Of a stretch of 64,000 bases of DNA, positions 53,656-62,200 are shown piece after piece. Source of the DNA: CAZKUN01 sp964555935. GTDB lineage: Bacteria > Armatimonadota > Zipacnadia > Zipacnadales > VGFC01. A program made the translations under genes and the position numbers. The stretch's first letter is position 1, and each line of letters starts with the position of its first letter. The DNA is taken from NCBI GenBank assembly GCA_964555935.1, contig CAZKUN010000013.1, positions 1-64,000 on the forward strand. Reading direction: 5' to 3'. A model generated the notes under the pieces. That model was not told where the DNA came from. It searched no databases and saw nothing but the letters and a program-made list of their open reading frames with translations.

Positions 53656-54766
53656 CCTCATCGCGAACTGCAGTCGGTATGTCGATCAACTGCGCGGTTG
53701 GGGTTTCACGGGGATCGCCGGCTGGGCGAGCGCGACGACGTACGCGAAGCACAATGATGTGATGCTCGAACAGGGCAAGCCCACGTTCGCGCTTTTCAAG
53801 GTCATCAACTTCCACGACGCCGGCAAGTACGGCGAGTTCGACATGCTGACCGATCGCGATGGCAACCAGAAGTCCGGCGAGCACGGTTTCCCGGATCCGT
53901 TCGACCCGCGCTTCGAGGTGACGGCCTACAAGAAAGCTGCGGCGACGGTGGAGTCGCTGGCGGACCGGCGGGACGTCATCGCATGGTTCGTCGATAACGA
54001 AATGAGCTTCAGCGAGTTGTATCGGTACGTCTGGAGCGAGCACTGTGGCGAGGCGCTCTTGAAGCACTTGCGGGGGAAGTATGAGACGATCGGAGCCCTC
54101 AACGAGCGATGGGGAGCGGGGTTTGCGGATTGGGATGCGTTACGGGCTCAGAGGCCCGCGCCCCTCATGCCCAAGGGGCCGATGTATGATGACCTTGTGG
54201 CCTTCGAGCGCGTCCTGGTGAAACGGTATGTCGATATCAGCATCGCGGCGATCCGCGCGGTCGACGCGAACCACCTCATCGCCTCGAACCGGTTTAACAT
54301 GGGCGGCCATGAGGCGTGGATGCGGACCATCGACCTCGCCTCGGCCTATGACATCGTGGCGTGCAACTTGTATCCCTCGAACCAGGAGCCGGGCGTGGGG
54401 AGGGCGGGCTTGCAGGTGCTGCGCGAGGTCGCGAGACGGACCGGCCGTCCGATGATCATGGGTGAGTGGAGCGTTCCGGCGATGGACAGCGGGCTGTATG
54501 AGATGCGCAAGGCGAAGCTGGACTGGTCATTCCCGCAGACCGTGCCGACGCAGGAGATCCGCGCCGCGCAGGCCGCTCGGATCGCGGCTGATTACTTCAA
54601 CGAGCCCTACATGGTCGGCGCGCACTGGTTCATCTATCGAGACTTCGACAGCGAGAAGCGCGAGGCGAACCGTGGCTTGGTCAGGAGCGACGGCGCGCCA
54701 TACGAAGCGCTGACGGAAGCGCTGACCGACGTTCACGCGTCGATCGCTGACCACATCTCGCGGTAG
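53642..54766 (+). CDS. C-terminal catalytic part of the frameshifted agarase-like glycosidase
   Basis: In the +1 frame from the C run, the protein continues RSDDDLIANCSRYVDQLRG through a TIM barrel of about 370 residues (frame itself open back to 53339). Clan GH-A acids are visible: AWFVDNEMSF (acid/base Glu) and IMGEWSVPAMD (nucleophile Glu), with WGFTGIAGW and VACNLYPSNQ on strands. Joined to the N-terminal part it would be about 604 residues, secreted. Resembles GH50/GH86 agarase-like enzymes. The last 34 bases overlap the converging acyltransferase gene. Confidence 0.8.
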   Translation, partial: RSDDDLIANCSRYVDQLRGWGFTGIAGWASATTYAKHNDVMLEQGKPTFALFKVINFHDAGKYGEFDMLTDRDGNQKSGEHGFPDPFDPRFEVTAYKKAAATVESLADRRDVIAWFVDNEMSFSELYRYVWSEHCGEALLKHLRGKYETIGALNERWGAGFADWDALRAQRPAPLMPKGPMYDDLVAFERVLVKRYVDISIAAIRAVDANHLIASNRFNMGGHEAWMRTIDLASAYDIVACNLYPSNQEPGVGRAGLQVLREVARRTGRPMIMGEWSVPAMDSGLYEMRKAKLDWSFPQTVPTQEIRAAQAARIAADYFNEPYMVGAHWFIYRDFDSEKREANRGLVRSDGAPYEALTEALTDVHASIADHISR

Positions 54767-55992
54767 ACTTGCGATCCGAACGCCTTGAAATCCTCAAGCA
54801 GCATGAACATCCCGCCGCCGATGAGCCGGCCGCCGGAGGCCATGTGATCGAGCATGGCGCGGCGGAGGCTGGTGTCGCGCGGGGCGGATTCCATGTCGAC
54901 ATCCTCGTCGACGCCGAATACGAAGTAGACCCCCGAACGGTCGCCTGAGGGAATCGGGAAGAGGTACAGCTCGTTCTGCCAGAGGACCATGTTTGAGTCC
55001 GGGCGGTACCACTGGGTGATCTCCGGATTCAGAATCCAAGAGCCGCACGCGAAGCCGACGAATCGCTGTTTGGGGAAGTAGTGCGGGAAGAACTCCAGCG
55101 CCCGCCGCATAGACTCGTGGCAGGCTTCGGGCGTCATGTTGCCGCCGGCGGGGATGTGCATCTCGAGGATGTAGTCGCCGGGCGACAGGGCGAGTTCCCA
55201 TTCGTCGAGAGACAGCGTTACCTCGCGGTGTGCGGCTTGCCCGGATGGGGAGATGGGGTAGCCGGTGACGCTGCCCTCGCTCTCGGTCAGGCCGGCGACC
55301 CAAGTGTCGGCCCCGTCAGGCCGCGCGACGAAGCCATCGGGCGCGTATCGGTAACCGTCAGCGGCCAGCGCGATGACGTTGCGCGTCTCGCGGTGGCGGT
55401 AGGCTTTCAGTCCTCCGTGGAAGGGTTTTAGCATGTACTCGTGTCGCCCAAGCCGGTAGAGAATACCCCTGACGTGGTTGCGGAGCCAGTAGAGCGTCCG
55501 CGGCGAGACGCCCCAGTGGCCATCGTGTTGGTCGCGATAGATGCGCGTGGACTCGGGGTAGTGGCTGAACGTGTCGCGGCTGACTTGTCGGGGGATTCCG
55601 AGCGGCTCGTGGGTGGCCAGCATCCGCGGGACGGCCTCCAGCCCGATCAACAGGTAGAACGCGCCCGACAGGTCGCCAAGGGCGCCGGTGAGTACGGGCC
55701 ACTGGCCGAGGTTCTGCGCCTCGTAATCGAGGTGCTCGTAGACGAGACGGTGGCAGTGCCAGGCGAGATGCACGAGCGCCGGCGACTCGGCGATCAGGCG
55801 CGCTGCCTGGTGTAGCTCCGCGTCGGCGTCGGCCGGAAGACCCCCAAACTCGCGAGTATTGGTGATCATCTCAGGGCGCAGGAATCGCGGAAGCTCGTCC
55901 GGGAAGGACGCCTCGGATTCGTCCCAGTGGTCCTCGAACAGAGGCTTGGAGTCTGTGATGTTGAGTTCGGATAGAACGTCAGTGAGGGTCAT
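54733..55992 (-). CDS. Acyltransferase-like protein with NAT_N/GNAT_C architecture
   Basis: 419 residues; ATG 55992 with GGGAGGG upstream. The N-terminal helical part (SELNITDSK, LVHLAWHCHRLVYEHL, YLLIGLEAVPRML) and C-terminal GNAT_C-like part (LEMHIPAGGNMTPEACHES, RRALEFFPHYFP, FACGSWILNPEI) match a family of uncharacterised N-acyltransferase-like proteins frequent in Gram-positive and Planctomycetes-like genomes. Cytoplasmic, no signal. Target unknown; it could acylate an amino sugar made by the aminotransferases, but nothing here proves it. Confidence 0.75.
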   Translation of the reverse strand: MTLTDVLSELNITDSKPLFEDHWDESEASFPDELPRFLRPEMITNTREFGGLPADADAELHQAARLIAESPALVHLAWHCHRLVYEHLDYEAQNLGQWPVLTGALGDLSGAFYLLIGLEAVPRMLATHEPLGIPRQVSRDTFSHYPESTRIYRDQHDGHWGVSPRTLYWLRNHVRGILYRLGRHEYMLKPFHGGLKAYRHRETRNVIALAADGYRYAPDGFVARPDGADTWVAGLTESEGSVTGYPISPSGQAAHREVTLSLDEWELALSPGDYILEMHIPAGGNMTPEACHESMRRALEFFPHYFPKQRFVGFACGSWILNPEITQWYRPDSNMVLWQNELYLFPIPSGDRSGVYFVFGVDEDVDMESAPRDTSLRRAMLDHMASGGRLIGGGMFMLLEDFKAFGSQVYREMWSAIDA

Positions 55993-56010
55993 GTGGTCGC
56001 CCTCCCGGGC

Positions 56011-56075
56011 GAACGGCGTCGGATCAGGAGATCCGACCTACGAACGGCGTCGGGGTCGAAACCCCTCCTACAACG
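56011..56075. repeat. Two adjacent palindromic units upstream of the PL6-like gene
   Basis: Unit 1: GTCGGATC-AGGA-GATCCGAC (56018-56037). Unit 2: GGGGT-CGAA-ACCCC (56052-56065). Each unit is preceded by GAACGGC. Reverse-complemented, unit 2 reads TGTAGGAGGGGTTTCGACCCC-GACGCCGT in pieces, very close to the 35-base arm at 9699 (TGTAAGAGGGGCTTTAGC...). They lie in the 185-base divergent gap at 55993-56177, which otherwise holds no gene. Confidence 0.8.
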
Positions 56076-56177
56076 GCGGCGTTTCTCCGCAGCGGTTGCG
56101 ATGCCCTTGGGGAAAGGTGCGGCGGTGACATACAGCCAACAGCCAGAGACCGAACGTTCGTATTGGGGAGGCCTCGG

Positions 56178-58244
56178 ATGGTTGCTCACCATTGGTTGCT
56201 CGTGCTGGCGCTCGCGCTGCTTGCCGCTAGCGGCAGCGCGGCCGAACCGCGGCGCGACGTGTTTGTCGACTGCAAGGCTGAACCGGGCGGCGATGGTAGC
56301 CGCGAGCTTCCGTACGCCACAGTCCAGGAGATGGTCGACCAGCACGACGCGGACTGGGGCCAGGTCTTCCTGCAGCCCGGCACGTATCGCGAGGATGTCA
56401 ACATCCACCGGGGGCGCTTCTGGTTCTTCCCCGCTCAGCAGTATGGCGTGCATATCGAGGGCTCGATGACCGTGCGGATGCCCGGCACGAAGATCCGCGG
56501 GATGATCCTCCGCTCCGAGGGCAGCGCGATCGTGCTGGCGGATGGCGCGAGCGGGTGCGAGGTTCAGCACTGTCGCATTGAGGCCGTCGGCGAAGGCGGC
56601 GCGGGGATCGAGATTGCGGGCAGCGACGTATCGGGCTGCTTGATTAACGGGAACGTGGTTGAGCTGGTCGAGGGCGGCGGCCGAGCGGGGATTCGCGTGG
56701 CCGTGCAGACGGGAGTCACCAGCAACCACATCGACCATAACAAGATCGCCGGGTGCGAAGAGGGCATCGCTCTGCTCGCCGACGGCGGCACGGAGGATCA
56801 GGTCAACGTCGTCACGAGCAACCGGCTGTATGGGTGTGGGATCAGTGTTGAGCCCGAAGCCGGGGAGGTGACAGTCGCGTGGAACGAGATCGATGGGGAG
56901 CTGGACGCGGATCTCTACGCGGAGGCGACGGCGCAGCCTCACGAGCCTCGCACGGTCCGCGTGGCGTCCGACGATGAGCTGTCAGCGGCCGTCGCGGAAT
57001 TGGGCCCCGGTGATGAAGTCATCCTGGCCGACGGCGAGTATGCCGAGACGCTGGAGATCCGCGCGGTGGGGACGCCGAAGGCGCGGATCACGATTCGAGC
57101 CGCGAATCCGCTGGGGGCGGTCGTGCGTGGCGCGGCATGGACGCTGAGGCATGCGGCCTACGTGCGGATCGAGGGGCTTAGCTTCGTTGACGTGCCGGGC
57201 TCGGCCGTCATTTTGGGGGCCTACGCGCAGCACTGCGAGGTGGCCGACTGCCGGATATCCCGCGAGGCCGAGGGTGGGGGAGGGGCGATATCGGTCTCGG
57301 GGCCGTCCGCCAGCCACAACGTCTTCTGGGGCAACACGATTCGCCTGAACCACGGCGGCGTCGGTATCCAGATCACCTGTCAGCGCTGGAACTGGCATCT
57401 CACGATGAGCGCCAATGACATCTCAGGATGCTACTATGGCATTCAGACTGGAGCCGGCTCGTACCCGACCGCTCCGCCGGGGTACCACCGCATCGAGGGC
57501 AACGAGTTGCACCACAACTGGAAAGAGGGCTTCCACAGCAAGACGACCGACAACATCATCCGCGGGAACCACGTGCATAACAACGATAGCTGCGGGATGA
57601 CCACGCGCTACGGCTCGCGGAACGTGTTCGAGGGCAACTGGATACACAGCAACAGCCGGGGAATGCGGCTGCACAGCAAGAGCCACTTCGTGGTGAACAA
57701 CGTCATCTTCAACAACGGCGGGGATGGGATCTACCTCGGTTCGTGGCCCGGCGACAAGGAGGGCGAGTACCCTTACAGCTTCGAGCCCTACTACGAGCCG
57801 CCGCATGAGGTGTGGATTGCGAATAACACGATCGCCCATAACAGCGGCGCGCCGATCTTCGCGGACAACGGGACGCAGGTGATGGCGCTTCGGAACATCC
57901 TGGTGGGCACGGGTGAAGACGCGCCGGGCGTGAAGTTCGCCGTCGGCGGCGTCGCGCGCCAGGTTGAGCAGAATCTGTATTGGCAGTGTCGCCCGCCGCT
58001 GCTGCGCGAGTACGAGGGCGGCGAATACGATGTTCTGGCGGATCCGCTGTTCGTGGATCCCGAGAACGGTGACTACCGCGCCGACCGCGACGGCCCGGCG
58101 TGGGATGTGTCCGCGATCGGCGACGCGTTTTGGGAGATGCTGAGACTCAGCGTGCCGATGGCGGAGGCGCCGCCCAAGGAGCATATTGGCGCGCACTTGG
58201 GCCCGCCACCGGCGAGTCTCGCCGGTAAGGAGTCGGACGAATGA
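56178..58244 (+). CDS. Secreted PL6-like polysaccharide lyase (chondroitinase B/alginate lyase type)
   Basis: Start at ATG 56178 with GGGGAGG 6 bases upstream, 688 residues. Signal peptide MVAHHWLLVLALALLAASGSA. First half: DUF1565-like beta-helix (DGSRELPYATVQEMVDQH). Second half from about residue 262: PL6 pattern SDDELSAAVAELGPGDEVIL, RIEGLSFVD, then SKTTDNIIRGNHVHNND and MTTRYGSRN with candidate catalytic K455 and R477, spaced like Lys250 and Arg271 of chondroitinase B. The residue after the Arg is Tyr rather than His. Its stop overlaps the next ATG by 4 bases. Predicted to cleave uronate-containing polysaccharide such as dermatan sulfate or alginate. Confidence 0.78.
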   Translation: MVAHHWLLVLALALLAASGSAAEPRRDVFVDCKAEPGGDGSRELPYATVQEMVDQHDADWGQVFLQPGTYREDVNIHRGRFWFFPAQQYGVHIEGSMTVRMPGTKIRGMILRSEGSAIVLADGASGCEVQHCRIEAVGEGGAGIEIAGSDVSGCLINGNVVELVEGGGRAGIRVAVQTGVTSNHIDHNKIAGCEEGIALLADGGTEDQVNVVTSNRLYGCGISVEPEAGEVTVAWNEIDGELDADLYAEATAQPHEPRTVRVASDDELSAAVAELGPGDEVILADGEYAETLEIRAVGTPKARITIRAANPLGAVVRGAAWTLRHAAYVRIEGLSFVDVPGSAVILGAYAQHCEVADCRISREAEGGGGAISVSGPSASHNVFWGNTIRLNHGGVGIQITCQRWNWHLTMSANDISGCYYGIQTGAGSYPTAPPGYHRIEGNELHHNWKEGFHSKTTDNIIRGNHVHNNDSCGMTTRYGSRNVFEGNWIHSNSRGMRLHSKSHFVVNNVIFNNGGDGIYLGSWPGDKEGEYPYSFEPYYEPPHEVWIANNTIAHNSGAPIFADNGTQVMALRNILVGTGEDAPGVKFAVGGVARQVEQNLYWQCRPPLLREYEGGEYDVLADPLFVDPENGDYRADRDGPAWDVSAIGDAFWEMLRLSVPMAEAPPKEHIGAHLGPPPASLAGKESDE

Positions 58245-61200
58245 TCGGGACCTGTCTGATTGCGTTGGTGGCGGGAGGGACAGTCGTGAATAGCCAGGAG
58301 TGGGACGAGCGACGGCAGCGAGACGAGGCGCTGTACGAGAGCCTGACGATCACGGCCGACGAGCTTCGGCCTGCCGCCGCGCGGACGGAGATCGTCGTCG
58401 ACGGAGAGCCACGGGCGGTGATCTGTCACGCGGATTCGCCGGCGTGGTTTGAGGCGGCGACGGCGGCTCAGGAAGCGGTGCGGGACGCGACCGGCGTGGA
58501 GCTTCCGATGGTGACTGACCAGGAGCTGGGCGAGGACGACCGCAATGTCATCTTGCTGGGGACCCTCGATAACAATAGCGTCGTCGCGCGGCTGTACCAC
58601 AACTACTATGTCTGCCTGGACGCTGGCTACACCGGGCGAAACGGCTACGTGCTTCGCTCGGTCATCGATCCGTGGGGCGATGGGCGCGACACCATTCTTG
58701 TTGGAGGCTCGCACGCTGAGAGCACAGCCAGGGCGGCCGAGGTTTTCGGGGACATCGTAGCGCGTGAGGCTGCGCGAGCGGCTGAGGAGCTTGGGGAGAT
58801 CGTGGCGGGCGAGGCCGAAAGGGATGCGCTCGAGTTGCCCCGGCTGATGGAACTGGAGTTCGATGCTCAGGACCGAGTTGAGCCCGCACGCGGGCCCGTG
58901 AAGCCGGAGGAGCGCGACAGCGCAATCGCCCGGGGACGCGAGTATTTCGCGAGCGCCGGGCGAGGGCGAAACGGGACATCCCAGCTCGTGAGATGGGGCG
59001 TGAGATACCATCGGACGGGTGACCCGCTGGCGCTTGAGGCCTACCGCGAGTTGATGCTGGCGATGCTGGAGTACTATGCCACGGACGAGACCATCAACGA
59101 GCAGGGAATGCGCCGGTATGACAACGACTTCCGCGATGCGTCGACCTTCACCGTCGCGATTACGTGGGACCTCGTTGAGGAGAGCGGCGCCTTCACGGAT
59201 CAAGAGCGGCTCGACATCACCAACCTGATGATCCGGCTGGCGTTGGAGTGCGAGCTATACCAGGGCTGGGACCGGCCTGACAGCTACGAGAAGTGGAGCG
59301 CGAACGAAGACATCGTCCACAACCACAACACGTTCCCTGCGCTGGGCGCTTACTTTCTGGGCAACTACATGCTGCGTCACTATGGCCTCGCTCATGCCGA
59401 GAAGTGGCTGACCGTGGCGCATGGGATTTTCAACGGGCAGAAGCATGTCAGCAAGCCGCTGGAGGATGCGGCGGCGTACCAGTGGCTGCCGATTATCCAC
59501 ACGATGATCTACTCGTTGGCTGAGGGGGACACGACGTTCTTTGATGAGGGCCACGCCCGCGAGGCGGCCCAGGTCGCCATGATGGTGATGGACAACGCGG
59601 GATATCAGTCGGCGTTTGGCGATCACTCGGCGTACAAGGCGAGTTCGGGTATCAGTCAGATGCTGAAGCCGATTGCCTGGCATTACAAGGACCCCGAAAT
59701 CCTGTGGATGGCGGGTCACGCAGCGGTCGAGGGCAGCTACCTGCTCGGTCAGCGCTATAATGCGGACTTTGAGCCAGAGCCGCCGACATCGCACGCGGGG
59801 GTAACGGTCTCGAAGCTGCCGAAGCTGTGCTACGACTACGCGGCGCGCAGCCCTCAGTACCCCACGGCGCCAAACGTCCCGTGGGAGGCGACCTTCGATA
59901 AGATCGCGCTGCGGGGCGGGATCGAGCGTGATGACGAGTACCTGTTGCTCGATGGATTTGGGCGCGGGACGCACATGCACTTCGACACCAACGCGATCAT
60001 TCGCTATGCCGCCGGTGGCGAGCCGCTGCTGGTGGATGGCGAGTACATCAAGAACGCGCCGAAGTACCACAACTCGATGGTCATCATCCGCGACGGGCGC
60101 GCGGAGCTGACCCCGACCGTGGCGCGGCTTGTGGAGGCGAAGGGGGATGGCGGAACGGCCCACACGCGGAGCACGATCGAGGACTACAACGGGGCCGACT
60201 GGACTCGCGAGATCCTGTGGGTGAGGGGCGAGTATTTCGTGGTGTCCGATCTGATTACGGCTCGCGAGGCGGGAGACTACACGCTACGGTGCTGCTGGCG
60301 GCCATGGGGCGACACGTCGCTCGACGGGAGCGTGCTGACGGTCGACCACAAGCCGATGCGGATGCAGATCGTCAACGCGGACGGGGCGAGTTGCCGCGTC
60401 GAGAAACTCAAGACGTCTGAGATGATGCCGATCAGCCGGCTGAGTCAGCAGGTGAGCGTGCGGCTGGAGGCCGGTGAGGAGTACCGGTTTGTGAACCTGG
60501 TCCATGCTGAGGCGGAGGGTGATGCGGTTGACGTGTCGATCGCGCCGGTGGGGGACGGCACCTATGTCGTGACGGGCGCGGGCGGGGCGCAAGTGGTGAC
60601 GCTGGGTGACAAGGCGGACATCAAGGATGTGGGTGGCGGCATTGCCGTGGCGCGCGTGCCGGTGGTCGCGCCGCGAGAGGACAAGGAAGGGCCGCCGTCG
60701 ATGGAGCGCTCGTGGGATTTCACGGGCTTTGAGGCCGCGCCCGCACTTCTGCGTGTCGAGCGCGTCACGAGCAACGAGCCTCACAGCGGGCGGTACGGGC
60801 CGGTTGGGAAGCTCGTCGACGGCGAGTTCAGCTCATCGATGAGTTCGGTCATGTGGCCGGCGGGCGTCACGCCGACCATCGTCGCCGAGCTGCCGGAGGA
60901 GGCCGAGATCAGCAGCGTCGTGTTGCGCGAGTGGCATATGAACGAGGGGTGGGATGTCGGAGACCGTAGACTTCAGATCAGCAGCGACGGCTTCGACCAG
61001 GACGTCCGCGGGATCGACGCGCCGTTTGAGGAGGCCGGGACTCAGAGTTGGGGCGGCAACACGAACTCGATGTATGAGGTGAAGATCGGTCAGAGGGCGC
61101 GCCAGATCCGCCTGACTGTCTCGCCGGCGCGCGATGACTCGAACGTCTACATCGCGGAGTTGCAGATCCATGGCACGGGTGAGGGCGTGATGCCGGAGAT

Positions 61201-62200
61201 CCGGGCGGTCGCGACGGGCGACCTGACGGGCGACGGCGTGGATGAGATCGTGGCGTGCAGCGACTCCGGTGAGGTGGTCGCGCTTACAGCGGCTGGCGAG
61301 ATGCTCTGGTCGTATCGCCAGACCGAACGCGCGATGCTGAACGCCCTCGCGTGCGGCGATGTGGATGGCGACGGCAAGGCGGAGGTCATGTTCGGCGGCA
61401 ACGGGTCGCGGCTCGGGCTGCTATCGAGTGATGGCGAGTTGCTCTGGACCGCCGAGCCGCCGAAGTTTCGTGGCATTGCGGCTGATGTCATGTGCATCGT
61501 CGCGGCGGATGTTGATGGCGACGGCAACGCGGAGGTTGTCTGTGGATGCAAGAACTGGATGTACTTCGCCTACGATGCCGACGGTTCGATGATCTGGGAG
61601 AACGTGATCTACGCCCATTCGGCGACGGTGACGTGCGCGGATGACTTCGACGGCGACGGGCTGCCGGAGATCATCGGCGGGAACGCATACTACACGCTGA
61701 ACATCATCGATCATGACGGCGAGCGGATCTACAACGGCGGGCGCTTCGGCCCGGAGCAGACGGCGGTCGGGTCGGCCGACGTGGACGGTGACGGCGTGCC
61801 CGAGATCCTGGTGGGCACGGATGGGGGAGAGCTGATTTGCTTCGACGGCGACGGGACGAAGCTGTGGGAGACGAACGTCGGCGACAAGGTGACGCGAATC
61901 CTGTCGGTTGATGGGCGGATCGTCGTTGCCGCCGAGAGCGCGCACGTGTTTGCGCTCGATGTGGACGGGTCGCTGCTATGGCGGACACCGCTGCCCGGTG
62001 GCGCGTCGGACGCGTGTGTCGTTGACGACTCAAGCATCCTGGTGACGGCTGGCAGCGCTGGGGTCCTGAGGGTCGATGCGGCGGGCCAGGTGGTTGCCGC
62101 GGCAAGGACGTCCGATGCGGCGAAGGCGGTCGTGCTGGCCGGCGACACGGCAGTCGTGACGACGAGTGGAGGAGCGGCCGAGGGTTTCGCGATCCGCTAA
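58241..62200 (+). CDS. Large secreted heparinase-like lyase fused to F5/8C and FG-GAP propeller domains
   Basis: 1319 residues; ATG 58241 overlaps the previous stop (ATGA). Weak signal peptide (MIGTCLIALVAGGTVVNSQ). Residues 45-165 resemble the GH67/GH20b N-terminal domain (AATAAQEAVRDATGVELP, ILLGTLDNN, DTILVGGSH). About 210-810: alpha/alpha toroid plus beta domain of heparinase II/III style (NEDIVHNHNTFPALG, THMHFDTNAIIRYAAGG, LLVDGEY). About 820-980: F5/8 type C discoidin-like domain. 985-1319: propeller with five loops such as DLTGDGVDE, DVDGDGKAE and DFDGDGLPE. A short duplication sits at residues 163-195. Probable surface lyase with built-in binding modules. Confidence 0.82.
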   Translation: MIGTCLIALVAGGTVVNSQEWDERRQRDEALYESLTITADELRPAAARTEIVVDGEPRAVICHADSPAWFEAATAAQEAVRDATGVELPMVTDQELGEDDRNVILLGTLDNNSVVARLYHNYYVCLDAGYTGRNGYVLRSVIDPWGDGRDTILVGGSHAESTARAAEVFGDIVAREAARAAEELGEIVAGEAERDALELPRLMELEFDAQDRVEPARGPVKPEERDSAIARGREYFASAGRGRNGTSQLVRWGVRYHRTGDPLALEAYRELMLAMLEYYATDETINEQGMRRYDNDFRDASTFTVAITWDLVEESGAFTDQERLDITNLMIRLALECELYQGWDRPDSYEKWSANEDIVHNHNTFPALGAYFLGNYMLRHYGLAHAEKWLTVAHGIFNGQKHVSKPLEDAAAYQWLPIIHTMIYSLAEGDTTFFDEGHAREAAQVAMMVMDNAGYQSAFGDHSAYKASSGISQMLKPIAWHYKDPEILWMAGHAAVEGSYLLGQRYNADFEPEPPTSHAGVTVSKLPKLCYDYAARSPQYPTAPNVPWEATFDKIALRGGIERDDEYLLLDGFGRGTHMHFDTNAIIRYAAGGEPLLVDGEYIKNAPKYHNSMVIIRDGRAELTPTVARLVEAKGDGGTAHTRSTIEDYNGADWTREILWVRGEYFVVSDLITAREAGDYTLRCCWRPWGDTSLDGSVLTVDHKPMRMQIVNADGASCRVEKLKTSEMMPISRLSQQVSVRLEAGEEYRFVNLVHAEAEGDAVDVSIAPVGDGTYVVTGAGGAQVVTLGDKADIKDVGGGIAVARVPVVAPREDKEGPPSMERSWDFTGFEAAPALLRVERVTSNEPHSGRYGPVGKLVDGEFSSSMSSVMWPAGVTPTIVAELPEEAEISSVVLREWHMNEGWDVGDRRLQISSDGFDQDVRGIDAPFEEAGTQSWGGNTNSMYEVKIGQRARQIRLTVSPARDDSNVYIAELQIHGTGEGVMPEIRAVATGDLTGDGVDEIVACSDSGEVVALTAAGEMLWSYRQTERAMLNALACGDVDGDGKAEVMFGGNGSRLGLLSSDGELLWTAEPPKFRGIAADVMCIVAADVDGDGNAEVVCGCKNWMYFAYDADGSMIWENVIYAHSATVTCADDFDGDGLPEIIGGNAYYTLNIIDHDGERIYNGGRFGPEQTAVGSADVDGDGVPEILVGTDGGELICFDGDGTKLWETNVGDKVTRILSVDGRIVVAAESAHVFALDVDGSLLWRTPLPGGASDACVVDDSSILVTAGSAGVLRVDAAGQVVAAARTSDAAKAVVLAGDTAVVTTSGGAAEGFAIR

